The position numbers and the translations under genes are program-made. Shown one piece after another: positions 1 through 10,889 of a stretch of DNA of 64,000 nt. Position 1 is the stretch's first letter; every line of letters starts with the position of its first letter. Location of the stretch: NCBI GenBank assembly GCA_013399115.1, contig VXAA01005663.1, forward strand, positions 1 to 64,000, in the 5' to 3' direction. The notes below the pieces were generated by a model. That model ran no database searches and had not been told where the DNA came from. It saw nothing but the letters and a program-made list of their open reading frames with translations. The DNA is from Anseranas semipalmata. Lineage: Eukaryota > Chordata > Aves > Anseriformes > Anseranatidae.

Positions 1-180
1 AGGGGGGGAGAGAAAGAAAGAAAAGGAGGGCAAAAAAGGAAAACCACAACAAGGGCACGCATTTCTCTTGGAGGAGAGCTTCAATTTTACTGTAATTGTC
101 TGAAGAAGAGCCGCTTTGATCTGCAGAATTATTATTATGCTTCAAATGCCTGCCTGCTAATGTCCCAGCTGTGCTGTGGC
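1..180. other. Purine-rich start followed by AT-rich spacer
   Basis: The first 45 bases are almost entirely A and G, a low-complexity purine tract cut by the window edge. The rest is mixed AT-rich sequence. No gene or regulatory site is supported. Confidence 0.5.
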
Positions 181-660
181 ACGGGCACGCCAAGAGGACC
201 AGAGGCTGACGCGGGCCGTGCCCGGCCACAGGCCCCTCTCGCGGCCGCACGTCCCCGGCACAGCCAACCCAAGCGGGCCGGCCCCGCGTCGGTCCTTGCC
301 TATCAGCCTCACCCCACCGCGAGCCGAAGCACCGGGAAAAGACTTTCAGGCCCTCAGCGTGTCTCCTGTCTTACATCGTTACCTGTTAATGTTGTGAAAT
401 TCTTTCTTCCTATTAATTAGAACTAAGCAATCTAATGCAAAGTGGGTGAAACGCGTCTCCCCCGTTCCCCATGGACTTGGCCACGCGGGACGGGATGCGG
501 GGCTGTGCCACAGCGAGCACGACCCCAGCCACCTTCCCGGCATACGGTGGGGCTCCGGTTCTTCTGGCTTGGCTTTGGTGCCGTTCCCTGAAATCTGAAG
601 AAGTCCCGCGGACGCAGCAGCCCCTGCGCGCTCCCTCGCCCCTCAGGGCCCACCTCCTGA
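180..660. other. Paired GC-rich, CpG-containing patches
   Basis: Two GC-rich stretches (about 180-345 and 445-660) contain many CpG dinucleotides and are separated by about 100 bases of AT-rich sequence. Short open frames occur on both strands, as expected where stop codons are rare, and none resembles a known protein. They may be small CpG islands or remnants of GC-biased conversion. No TATA box or clear start site is seen. Confidence 0.45.
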
Positions 661-1380
661 AGGCGTTTGACACTGCGAAGGCCGAATCATTCCACAGAAC
701 ATAACGAAGCTCAACTGCTTTCCTGTTTTCTTGCTCCTACACGCCACCTCTGTACTTGCACGAAAACACATTACATGAATACAGACAGCCTACAATATTT
801 GATTCTATACTTTTGTCTCTTTTTTCTCCAGTCTGCAGCGTGCGGCCGGGACGACCTGCCCGTCAGGACAACGTGGTGTTTTTTGGTTCTTTCATGACCA
901 GGGACAGAGCCTTAACACCACACCACACTGACATCTGTTTCTTGTGTGTCACTTACACTCAGATAAAAACTTTAGAAAATGTCTGTTCAACAATATTATC
1001 AAAGTTATTTGAAAAATCCATATTTAATGACGGTGTTTTTCAAATCCCTCATTCTGCAAAGCCCCGCTCTTACATGCTGCCTCGTTCCGAGGCCATGGTG
1101 GCTCTGCCCCCTTGGCGCTGGGGCAGCTCCAACTGCCCCCCGACCCGTCCGGAGCAGGGCTCAGCGCCCATAACTGCGAGCCAGCCTGGCACTCGCTGCG
1201 AGCGGGACGCGGGAAGTGAAGCAGTCAAAAACAGACACAGCCTTCAAAGCTGGGCTGCGCCCATTCTGCTGTACAAGGTTCTTGAAGGAAGCAGAGGCAA
1301 GTTGTATCAAAAATATCTTTCCATGCATCAGCATGCCAGCAATTCAAAGTTCAGCACTTTGATCTATGCCATCTAAAAAC

Positions 1381-2635
1381 AAGTTCAGCATCCCAGAAAT
1401 TTAGGATTTTCTAGGGGGTTGGTGTGCACATGGTCACACTGGGAAGAAAGAGTGCTTTGCACTGTCATCTTTCTCCATACAGTTTATTTTAAACATCCCA
1501 AACTTCTGCTCTGTGGAGAGCTGACGTTTGTGTTTGAAGAAGGAATAATTTTTTAATCAGACAGATGAGTTGTTCTTCAAATGTAACATTTCTTAACCAC
1601 AAAGTACAATTTTGAGGTCTAGCATAGATAGTATACAGTCACTGGTGATAAGATACTGGTGACCAAGTACTTTTGTGACTCGCTAAAATAAGAATAAGAA
1701 TTTTCAGATTTTACAGCTATCCAGTGAGTAAAGCACTCTCAGTCTATGAAGTTTTCAAGATATACAATTGAAAATCTTCCCATTATTATATACAGAAAGA
1801 CTACTTTGCGTAAATAAAGGTTTCTAAAATCATACTTGTGCAATTTTTCTCTGCTTGTATAGAGTCAGATTCCTAGTAACTGGCAGTCTGCCTTCACATG
1901 AAGAAGTCTATGAAAAATGGTACAAATAATTTCTTAAAAAGTCTCTAACATCTTTCTGAAATAGTTTGCCTGTAAAATATGTAGCATGCACAAAATACAC
2001 TGAGATGTGGCATGGCACAGAGAATTTATTGGCATTAGTCTGGGATGAGCCACATAAGTCATGCAGGGCTTCGCTACTCATAAGTACTGCAGTCATCTCA
2101 AACTCATCAATAACACCTTTACTCTGTTGCATCCTAGCATGAACTGTGTAGCTATCTAAGCTATAAACATACACAATTTTTCAGTCAAAAGAATAATAGG
2201 CAAATAGCTGGATTTCACTCATTTTGTGTTCTTCAGGTAGTAAAATAGATACATATTTAATGTACACACCAAAAAGTACAGTGCCAAGAAGTAAAGAGAG
2301 TCATATTTCCTGTTTAGGGTATGGATGGCTATATTTTGTGGCTGTACAGCTAAAACTATATGTGCGTGCATATAAATATAGATAAATATCTGTAAAGAGA
2401 GAATCTGCATACCTTCAATGGTCAATGAAATAGAGGGCTGGGTAAGTGTAAGACAAAGTACGTGATAAAAATAATCCTTATTTTCATATACAATGATGAA
2501 CTCGAGTAAAATTCCTACTTAGAAACGAGAACTTGAGGTTATACAATGTCCTCTCATACTGCTCCTAGAGGTTGCTGTTGGACATTGCTCTTTTGCTTTC
2601 TAATTTCACTAATTGGTCGTTAAGAAGTCTGTATT
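1381..2635. other. AT-rich non-coding stretch, nothing recognised
   Basis: This is about 1.25 kb of AT-rich, largely CpG-free sequence. Open frames are short and scattered on both strands. No repeat family, splice-bounded exon or motif cluster stands out. Confidence 0.5.
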
Positions 2636-2816
2636 TCTAATTCTGCCTTTGCCAGCAACACACTATGGGTCAGCAAATAAATTAATCTACCTCTACACCT
2701 CAGTTTCTCCAACTGCAAGACAGGGAAACACATATCCATCACTAGGTCCTGTAGGAGCTAATCTGTTAATGTTTGTATCAATCAAGTTGTCAAGTGCTAT
2801 TTAAGTGCTTATTATT
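2636..2816 (+). repeat. Old MIR-type SINE relic
   Basis: The order of landmarks matches the MIR (CORE-SINE) family: a CTGCC-type segment near 2642, the cytoplasmic-tail landmark CTCAGTTTCTCC at 2699-2710, a degraded AAATGGG-like GACAGGGAAA segment, and the AAGTGCTTATTATTA tail ending near 2816. Many mismatches show it is ancient. The 5-prime tRNA-like head is not recognisable. The family call rests on the ordered landmarks, not an alignment. An L2-tail sequence with the same end is the main alternative. Confidence 0.7.
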
Positions 2817-3340
2817 ACTCATACAATAATTCTCTCCTTCAGGGCTCTGTAAGTTTGTAAATGCCTCTTTCATCACACATGTGAAGTTCTTTTGGGGGCA
2901 AGCACGATGATCTGGATTACAGGCTGATGAAACTCATCTCTCTATAGGTGGTTTCATCGCACCAAGCGCTCAGCAGCAAGGCAGACAAAGTATTCCCTGG
3001 TTTTGCTGCCATGCTGCAGAACACCTTGCCCTTCTTTGTTTCACCACACTTCCCCCAGCTGCACTGTGCACCAGCTCAGGGAACTGATGCAGCTCAAAGA
3101 TGTATTTGTACCTGACGCCCGAGTACCACCAAGGGTGTAACCTCAGGGGAGCGTCCTTTCCAAAAGACAAGTGTTACACAAGGGTCTTTGCCTACTTTAA
3201 GTCTGCTCTTCTTCCTGTGCGCGCCCTCCTTTTTGGCCTAGTAATTGTTCAGGACAATTCTGAGGAAATGCTGTTTACCCACAGCATCCTTTGCTCTGGT
3301 CCCGAGAGAAGCTCTTCATCCAGGACGTGCAGCCCTAAAA
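2817..3340. other. Unremarkable spacer
   Basis: Mixed-composition sequence between the MIR relic and the next GC patch. It contains short polypyrimidine segments but no convincing exon or motif cluster. Confidence 0.4.
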
Positions 3341-3344
3341 CCCC

Positions 3345-3625
3345 TCGGTGAAGGGTCCCTCCCTGGTTCACGTGCTCTGCCCTGCTTCTACACCTGGGCA
3401 GGAGGGACGAGCCTCGGATCACCACTGGCGACACCCTCGGAAGCACCGTCCTCCGCCTGGCAGACACGCGGTGACAGCGGGCCGCGCAGCGCAGCCGGAC
3501 GCCCTGCGGAGCTCCGGGCGGAGCACGCAGCCGGGCCGCGCGTGCCACCAGCTGCACGTTTCGGAGAGCGCGCGGCTGTTCCGCGTCAGCCGAACCGTCA
3601 CCTCACGCAGCGACGAGAGCCTGCA
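3345..3625. other. CpG-dense patch
   Basis: A sharply bounded GC-rich interval with frequent CpG, including runs such as GGGCCGCGCAGCGCAGCC near 3480-3500. All reading frames stay open for 60-156 codons because stops are scarce. Overlapping frames on both strands have alanine/arginine/proline-rich content typical of non-coding GC sequence. It could be a small CpG island. Confidence 0.5.
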
Positions 3626-5050
3626 GGTTTCTCATCACCTTATAGTCACGATGCACTGCTGCCATTGGATCATGGCAATGTAAACCAGTATACCAGCTCC
3701 TACGCCATGAGGTAGTGCTCTTTACCTACACAACTCTCACCTGCATGGAAGGCGAGCAGCGGTGCAGGCAGGCGCTGGCGGGGGCTCGGAGCCTGCTGTC
3801 ACTGGGGGCTTCTGCAGAACACAGCAGCTGTATGTGCTCTTCTCGCCTTCTCACAACACGAGTTCTGTCTACTGGCACCAGTGAGCTAAATACAACTTAT
3901 AAAATATTGAGCAGATCTTCATAAGAAATGCAACTAAAAATAGTGACACTTTAATTATTATCTTTATGCTCCAGAAATATCCCATCAATATGAGGAGCAG
4001 ATAATTCACAATGCTGTTTCAGCCACCCTGCAGAATCAGGAGATATTGGTGCATCATCCATACCAGGCGTGCAAAAGTCAGTGCAACGTGTCCATGTATG
4101 TAGCCTGTAGTTATTTATCAATCATCTGTGCATGCGCTTATTAATTTAATTTACAGACGTTTATATTGTAGGGTATGAGATGATAAATTCAGAAGAAAAA
4201 TACTGACGCGCAGAGCTGCTGTCTCGCTCGGTATGATCCTCGTGCCCTGGCCAGCTCATACAGCTGAAGTAATCTGGACCTTCCTACCCGCAATCTGTTG
4301 CTAACAGTAGTCCAAAGAATTGAGAATCTTGGAAGAGAAGAATTTTAGCAAATCTCTTCCATGTGATTTTCTCCACAGTGGTCTCGAACAAACCAGTTCT
4401 TCCAACCTCTAGAGATCAGTTTAATGAGTCTTCTGCCCGCAACAATTGATCCTAGGGAAATTAGCGAGATTCTGTTCTGAAACATGTGGCTGTTAATATG
4501 TCAGCAAATTATGTAACTTCCAGTTTTTTTTGTATTTCCAACAGAAGCTGTGCTACGTGCACAATTGCAAATCTCTCAGTAAATCACGTAATAAATAAAT
4601 AAATGTCTCTGCATAATTACTTGTTAAATAGCTCATTTTCCCAATGCTCCAGCAATGACAGTCAGCTGCCTGAACTCAAAGACAATCAGTTTTGATGCAA
4701 AACATTGCAGGATTCTTTTAAACCCATATTTCTTTTCATGCTTACCCTATGGTCTGTTTTTCCTTACGATTTTATGTAGAACTCTATTTTTCCTTTAAAT
4801 ATATATATTTTTATGTTTACTCAATGCACCAAGCATGAAGGAGGCAAATGGCATTAATTAAACACATGGCTGGACGTGCTGACTATATATATTATTGACA
4901 TTTCACTCTTTCTACTATCTCCAAGTACTTCTTGCTATGTGATACACGAGTAAACTAGCAGAACAAATGATGCCGTATATACTGCTAGGTCCAAATATAT
5001 GCCTGAGCAAGTCAATATGACAGCTCGTGTGGCAAACGGCTCTGAGCGCC
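3626..5050. other. AT-rich stretch with a short AAAT repeat
   Basis: About 1.4 kb of AT-rich sequence. The only low-complexity element is a short AAAT-type run at about 4587-4604. Several TAAT-type homeodomain cores occur but at background frequency. No exon or repeat family was recognised. Confidence 0.45.
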
Positions 5051-5079
5051 AGTGATTCATTCACAGGCATCTGTTAAGG

Positions 5080-5335
5080 AAGAGGAGAGGCGAGTCTGTC
5101 CTCGGCCACGCTCGGCTTTCCAAAGACTCCTGCCACGGATGGGATGGCTTCAGCGCCAAAAGACGTGCCGACCAGCAGCCCTCCAGTCGAACGCGGAGGG
5201 GCCGTCCCTGTGCTGGGCTTGGAGCCGCGCTCTGCGGGGACGGGCAGCGCGGGGCTGAGCTCCCCGGCGCGAGGCCGAGCAGAGCGGCTAGGGACGAGCA
5301 GCTTCTCCGCAGCTCCTTTTGTTTCCTTTCCTTAA
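5080..5335. other. CpG-dense patch
   Basis: A GC-rich, CpG-containing patch flanked on both sides by AT-rich DNA. Three mutually overlapping short frames are open across it on both strands, which argues against selection for any one of them. It may act as a small CpG island; no transcription evidence is visible. Confidence 0.45.
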
Positions 5336-6115
5336 GGCCAAGCACGTGCTTTAAAGAGCATTTTGACTATATTTGAAATCAACGTTTGTAATCATTTTCA
5401 TCTCTCTTCCATTTTCTTGAACAGTCTAGACCTGAACCACCCCTTGGTTCGGGCCTGTGATTTCTGGCCCCTACTTTCTAAAATTATTTGAGTTAGTTCT
5501 TCCCTGCCAGAAGCTCTGCCAGCTCAGTGTTTGTTCTTCACTTTCAGGGGTATTTTATTTATTTTCGTCACTCTCAGCTATTGAAATTGGCAAGAACAAA
5601 TTTAGATAATGAGCCTTAATAACAGTTTCTCCCATAAAGTTACCTATTTATCTCCTACTGTAGTGGTTAAGAAAGCACGAAAATGATGGAAAAATATAGG
5701 TGTAGTGATAAGTCTCTGGGACTGATAGTGAATAATTTAAAATAGTCTTTATCCGTGGGGTTATGCTTGGAATCCACCCACTCCGTGTGAACCTTTCCCA
5801 GCCCCTCAGACTCCTCCTTTCCTAATACAGTAATATCCTCTCTACACAGACAAATAAAACCCTGTTTATCTAAACCTTTTAATCCAAATCTGTTCCATCT
5901 TTCAGCCTGTATCACTTACCCAACAGCTACCACCTTTATCTGAACGTTCTTGATGTCCTGGATCACTCCGGATAAGCCGAGCTGCCAAGGCGCACACGCA
6001 GCACGTGCTGCCAGCTGTCTTTCAGAGAGGCTCGCTTACCCCACGGGAAAAAGGTTCTAAAGTTATCAGTAGCAAAGATTTTTCTGCCAGCATTTCCCAT
6101 ATAAACATTACTGAT
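5336..6115. other. AT-rich spacer, nothing recognised
   Basis: Mixed AT-rich sequence with pyrimidine-rich pieces. No repeat family, exon or motif cluster could be supported. Confidence 0.4.
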
Positions 6116-6345
6116 GCAAATGAGAGGCAGCGGCGGAGGAGACTGGGTTTTTATTCTAAGCAGCAGGACTGACGCAGCTTTCAGACCTCCTCGCGGCGCT
6201 GCGAGCGGCGGCACGGCCCCTTCCCCTGCGCCCGCTGCCCCCGGAGCGGGGCTGCGAGGCCACGGAGGGCCGGCCTCGCCCCAGGAGCGCGCTCCCGGAA
6301 CAGCCAGAGCTCGGCCTCCGGCCTCGTGCAGCACAGGTGCGCCCT
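6116..6345. other. CpG-dense patch
   Basis: This GC-rich patch contains clusters such as GCGGCGCTGCGAGCGGCGG near 6190-6215. It directly precedes an AT-rich block with homeodomain-type motifs at 6530-6830, the same pairing seen at 7.1-7.8 kb. No promoter elements are obvious. Confidence 0.45.
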
Positions 6346-6529
6346 CCCCGCCAGGGGCGATGTCAGCGTTCTGTCCGTAGTTATTTATCCATTTTTAATG
6401 GCAGTGAGAAACACAAGGGCGTTCTTTGCTCAGAAGACCCCGATGCAGAAAATTATAAAAACCAGCCGTAATTTCCGTCTTTCTATTTCCAGAACTATCT
6501 GCGTGTAGTTGCAGCGTCCAGTTGAGCCC

Positions 6530-6830
6530 TGTCTATATCCACATTTCCCTCCAGCACTAATTAGTAATGCAATCCCACAAAGAGTGAAGTTGCCCGAAAC
6601 CTCCCCTCACTCACAATGATTTATGTTCAATTTGTACAAATGGAGAAAATGAGATTTCAAATTTCAATGCCATTTCTGCAATGAGGTGATTAAAAGAGAG
6701 AGAGGTATTGCGTTCTACTGTATAGAATATTGATCCCAGTGCTATTTTCCTTAGCAATAACCATTAGCTCAGTATTATTTGCAAACCTCTAATGTGAACC
6801 TGGAGATGTAATTTACATTTGTGCTTTACT
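6530..6830. promoter_or_regulatory. Candidate enhancer with homeodomain/POU-type motifs
   Basis: The block contains the palindrome CTAATTAG at 6557-6564 followed by TAATGCAAT at 6565-6573, plus several further AT-rich cores. Such mixed homeodomain and POU-like site clusters are common in developmental enhancers. There is no coding signal. Conservation in other species was not tested. Confidence 0.35.
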
Positions 6831-7099
6831 TATTTGCTTTAACAAAACAACACAAAAGCTTTGGGTCTTTCAATCTATCCTTATTGTCAATAAAATTAGC
6901 AGTTCATAAAAAAATTAATGTATATGCAAAACCATCACTTCCGTGTAAACTACATGAAGACTGTAAATGTTGCTCAGAACAAAAGGGAGATAAACTATTA
7001 AAAGCCTCTGGCCATTTAACAAATTGAATACCAAACGAATTAAGATGGAGTTCCCTTTTGTCTCCTCCTTTAATTTCTGGGCCCCTGGGAGCCTGCAAA

Positions 7100-7490
7100 A
7101 GTTTCGGAAGTATGCGAGCGTCTCCCTCGAGAAGCGCGGTGCTGACAGGGGGTGCCTGACGGGAACACAATAGCAACAGAAGACACGCTCCCGCTCACAA
7201 CTGCTGCTCCCGCTGTTGCCGCCGGGAAGAGTCGCCAGCCGTAACCTTTGCAAGCCAGCACAAAGTGCACACGCGTGCACGGGCACACAGGTGCCCGGGC
7301 ACACACGGCCTGCATACAAATGCTTCCGGGGAGGAGCTGGGAAAGAGAAAGCGCAAGGCAGGCGCGCAGTCACGGAGCCGAGGGGCCGGCGCTGCCGCCG
7401 CTCAGGTGGCCGCGTGCCACCCGACGAGGCCGGTGCTGCCCGAGCGCGGCTCGCCGCAGAGCCATCAGCTGCTGCCGGGCAGAGTTCAGG
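7100..7490. other. Long CpG-rich patch
   Basis: One of the longer GC-rich, CpG-dense intervals. It includes alternating CACGCGTGCACGGGCACACA-type sequence near 7268-7300 and a dense CpG segment at about 7370-7460. The longest frame (195 aa, minus strand) overlaps open frames in several other phases and resembles no protein I know. A CpG island adjoining the candidate enhancer at 7530-7800 is the most economical reading. Confidence 0.5.
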
Positions 7491-7529
7491 AGATGAGAAC
7501 AAGAAAAGGAGAGGGAGAAAGGGGGGGAG

Positions 7530-7800
7530 AAAAAGCTAATGACCCATAATTGCCATGATAGTGGAATAGGGCCCAGGCAGCTGTTTTACATTCCTGGTAT
7601 GTATAGTATGCAAATATCTACAAAGGGCCGACACAGTTTCTCTATTGTGGATCCTGAGGGTAACCAAATTAGCCTTTGGCAACCATGGTAATTGGGAGGT
7701 GCTGTTCCCATTAGGAGTCCTGCAAATTATGAAGAAAAATGGACCAAAGGCTTTGTCACAAATAATAATACCAAGAAGAAAAGAGCAGGCGGCTGTCTTT
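7530..7800. promoter_or_regulatory. Candidate enhancer with a perfect POU octamer
   Basis: This block carries a consensus octamer ATGCAAAT (7608-7615), an E-box CAGCTG (7578-7583), a TEAD-type CATTCC (7589-7594) and several TAATT/AATTAG cores. The concentration of distinct motifs in about 250 bases, between a CpG patch and a pyrimidine tract, fits a developmental enhancer. The function is inferred from motifs only. Confidence 0.4.
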
Positions 7801-7840
7801 GCTTTGCTTTTCTTTCTTCTTTCTTTTCTTTCTACATTGT
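7795..7840 (+). repeat. Pyrimidine (CTTT-type) low-complexity tract
   Basis: Imperfect CTTT/CTTTT repeats give an almost pure pyrimidine strand. It ends near a CTGTTTAG acceptor-like site, but no partner donor was found downstream. Confidence 0.55.
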
Positions 7841-7867
7841 GTTGTTAATATCCCTCTGTTTAGCAAT

Positions 7868-8640
7868 AAGGAAACGGTCCCTGGTGCGCTGCCGGACCCT
7901 CGGGGGCTCTCCCCGGCAGCGCCGCGTTCGGGGAGCGCCGCGCCCAGGACAGCAGCACGGCTCCGGCGGCAGCCTGCGGCCAGGGCCAGCAGCAGCTGGG
8001 GCTGCAGGGGAGGCAGCAGCTTGCGAGCGCTGCTACTGACACAGACCAAATCGCACGCAGAGTGCCAGCCAAGTTTTTTCTCCCCAACTTTGATTCATGC
8101 AGCTAAATACAGATTTGTTCTCTGAATCGCCCAACTTTGCTGCGCAAGAGCCTACATTTGCCACTAATGATTCGAGTTTGTCTTTCACTCTTCCCGCCCT
8201 CTTTGATCATTCCATACTTCTGAATTCTGGCGTGCAGAACACCGTTTGATTGTTACGATCCACAAAAAGCTCACAACTGCCACGTTCGAGCGGAACTCCC
8301 AGCTGTGCAACCACCAGCCGCACCACGAAACCCAGCCGGCTATCCCGCCCCAAGAGCACGCTCGCCGAGCCCACGAACCGGGATCCCACGGCTGGGGTCA
8401 CGGTGCCGGGAGGAGACCCACGGCCATCGCCAGGCACAGGCAGCGCTACGCCTCTGACCTCCCCGAAATCACTGGGACGATGGAAACGGCGAAGCGGCCT
8501 CATTTGCTTTTGCATTGCTTCCTGCACGCTGCGTATTGCATCTCCTGCCCGAGGCTGACAGCTACGGCCCTGGGTTCCCTCCGGTTCAGTACAGATAAAG
8601 CAAGGTGCCGCACAAGGGCTGGACAGGGCCATCTGCAGAG
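7868..8640. other. Two adjacent CpG-rich patches
   Basis: GC-rich intervals at about 7880-8030 and 8270-8600 are separated by AT-rich sequence. Both are rich in CpG. The open frames here (up to 141 aa) overlap each other on both strands and are unlikely to be genes. Confidence 0.45.
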
Positions 8641-8644
8641 GCTT

Positions 8645-10570
8645 GCTGCTACTTTGTCCTAGAGTGCTAATTTTAGGCCTAACTCTTGTTTTAAATTTTA
8701 TCTAGCTTTTTCCTGGTATCAAGGTTTAGGACATCAATTACAGTTAATATAACTTTAAGAGGGACAACAATAACATTTCTGATTTACAGTCCAGAGAACA
8801 GAATAAACAGGAGCAGAAACAGAAAAAAAGTGTTTGACTACGATAGAAAAAATATATAAGAAAAAGTGTATTAAGTAGGATGCCGGGCAAGGGAGTCTCC
8901 CCCTGGCGCCGCAGACCTTTTGTAAATGGACCATCAGACGACCAAACCAATGTGCTACTCTAGTTCTAGATCCGGATTCAAAGGACAGAACTAAAGAGAG
9001 CACAAAGGTAAGCAACCAACACCATATTCAGGATTTATCTGGATTTTAGAAAATGACAGTTCTCAGTGGAGAAGCTAACGCTGTCTGATGCACACACACA
9101 CGATGACCACAGAGGTACTGAGTGGGAGCTCCTTAAGGATCTGACTTGAGGCTGAGTGCCTTTGACTGCCATAGCACTGAACCTTTCCCAGAATGAAACT
9201 TTGCTTTTTTTTTAAATAAAGCTGAGCCGAGGCATGTAGCTCTTCAAATAAAGGGAAAAGCTGCGGACAGCCCCAGCCCAAACCGAAGGTGGGAGCATGC
9301 CAGGCAGACAGGAGCATCTCCAGGTAGTGCTCCAACCTGCCCAGAGCATCACTCCCAACACCTTTGTTCCCAGGTTTGGATAAAAGAGACAACTTCGGCT
9401 TCACTGAGCGCACTGGGGGATCCAGCAACATGGCAGAGACACCCAGGATATGGCTGATGGCGAGACCTTTGGAATGCAAATTGGGAACATCTACTCTGTG
9501 GACCCTAACATCGCTTTTTGTGAAACAGATACCAATTTACTTGGCACTAGCACGGTTATTACACTTCTAATACCAACAAAACCTGCCAAACTTTAGGCAC
9601 CTGAAGATTTTTTCTGGCAGGAAATTAAGTGCCTAAGAGACTAACTGGCCATTTTGAAGACACATTTTAGAGTGAATTAACTACTACTGTATAAATTTCA
9701 CTTTAAGAACTCTTAATTTCTTTAATATGCATCTGAACTGCCCTGACAAGGCTTACGTAATCCTGATCTCCTCGTTGTCCATCTTGGACGGCTGCTCAGA
9801 GGTGTGCTCCTGGCAGGCCCATGCACCCCAATTTCCTTCCCGTGGAAACCAGGGGGTGAAGGCAGCACGGCACATGGTAACTTTCCAATCATTGACTATT
9901 ATCTCCTAGAACAGATACCCACCACAGGAAAAGTTCTCGTGTTGGTACTAATCAATGTACAAGATTTTTCTGTTGCGTGGGAGCCACCTTGTTCTGAGTA
10001 ACACATGTAGTCTGATTTTTTTTTTTCCCAACTGCATGCACTCCCCTACTAATTCGGTGTGAAATTATGGCCAACATTAGCCAAATTCAGGTTTTATGCA
10101 AGCAACAGAAAGTAGTAAGCTTTTCCTACGGGATATAAATGGCCCACGAAGATAACACTGCAGAAAGGAGCCGAAGATCCCAAGACCCACTCGTGCACCT
10201 GCAGTGCTGACAGCTTCCCACATCCATGCCGTGGGGACCGCCCCCATGCGGCCGGGGACACAGGCAGCCAGTGAATCATAAGGCAGGCCATGTATCAGAG
10301 CTGCCTGAAATGATTCAAGAAATTTGGGACCACTCACTCAGAGGCAAAACATATGGCATGGCAGAGCCTAACTAGAGAAGCTAGAAAAACAGTATTGCGA
10401 TTGGCAAGTTTCTGCCAGGTGGGCTAGCGGAAAATCAGGCTGGTTTCTAGTGCCCCGTTGTCTTTATTTGCTGGGGAACGCCCAAACCGGAGCGATACCG
10501 TACAGCAGGTCATATCAGATGAGCTGGTTCAAATCGGAGAAGGGAAAATTCCCCCAATGACCTACGCGCA
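8645..10570. other. Mixed spacer, nothing recognised
   Basis: About 1.9 kb of ordinary mixed-composition sequence. A T-run near 9206-9215 and another near 10018-10027 are the only low-complexity elements. I looked for a CR1 LINE 3-prime tail and did not find one. Confidence 0.4.
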
Positions 10571-10579
10571 CTTGCAGCA

Positions 10580-10880
10580 CCGTCACTGCACCTAAACCTG
10601 CACTGCACAGCACCTCAGCCCTCTGGAGGCTGAGACTGGAGCGACCTTCCCCATTCGGTCCCGGTGCCTCGCGCCAGCTTCCCTCGGAGAGCCGGCACCG
10701 GAGCCCCGCGGGTTCTGGTGGGACGCAGCGCCGAGAGGCGCGGGGGGTGGCTGGCGGGGGCTCCCCACGTGGTGCCACCCCCGCCGCCGGGGGCTGCGGC
10801 GCTGCACGCCCGCTCCCCCCGTGCCCTTGCCCCGTGACCAGGCCCAGGGGCGGCTGTGCAGGCTGGGAGGGCACGAAGGG
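10580..10880. other. CpG-dense patch
   Basis: A GC-rich interval with CpG clusters and G-rich runs such as GCGGGGGGTGG near 10740-10750. Open frames occur on both strands (up to 119 aa), arginine/proline/alanine-rich and mutually overlapping. It is consistent with a small CpG island. Confidence 0.5.
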
Positions 10881-10889
10881 CTCCCAGTC

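Noticed and set aside
831..900. Strong splice acceptor followed by open sequence
   Set aside because: No good donor within a normal exon length; noted only in the long-frame finding.
10515..10535. GGTTCAAATCGG, similar to a tRNA B-box
   Set aside because: No A-box at the right distance and no cloverleaf can be drawn.
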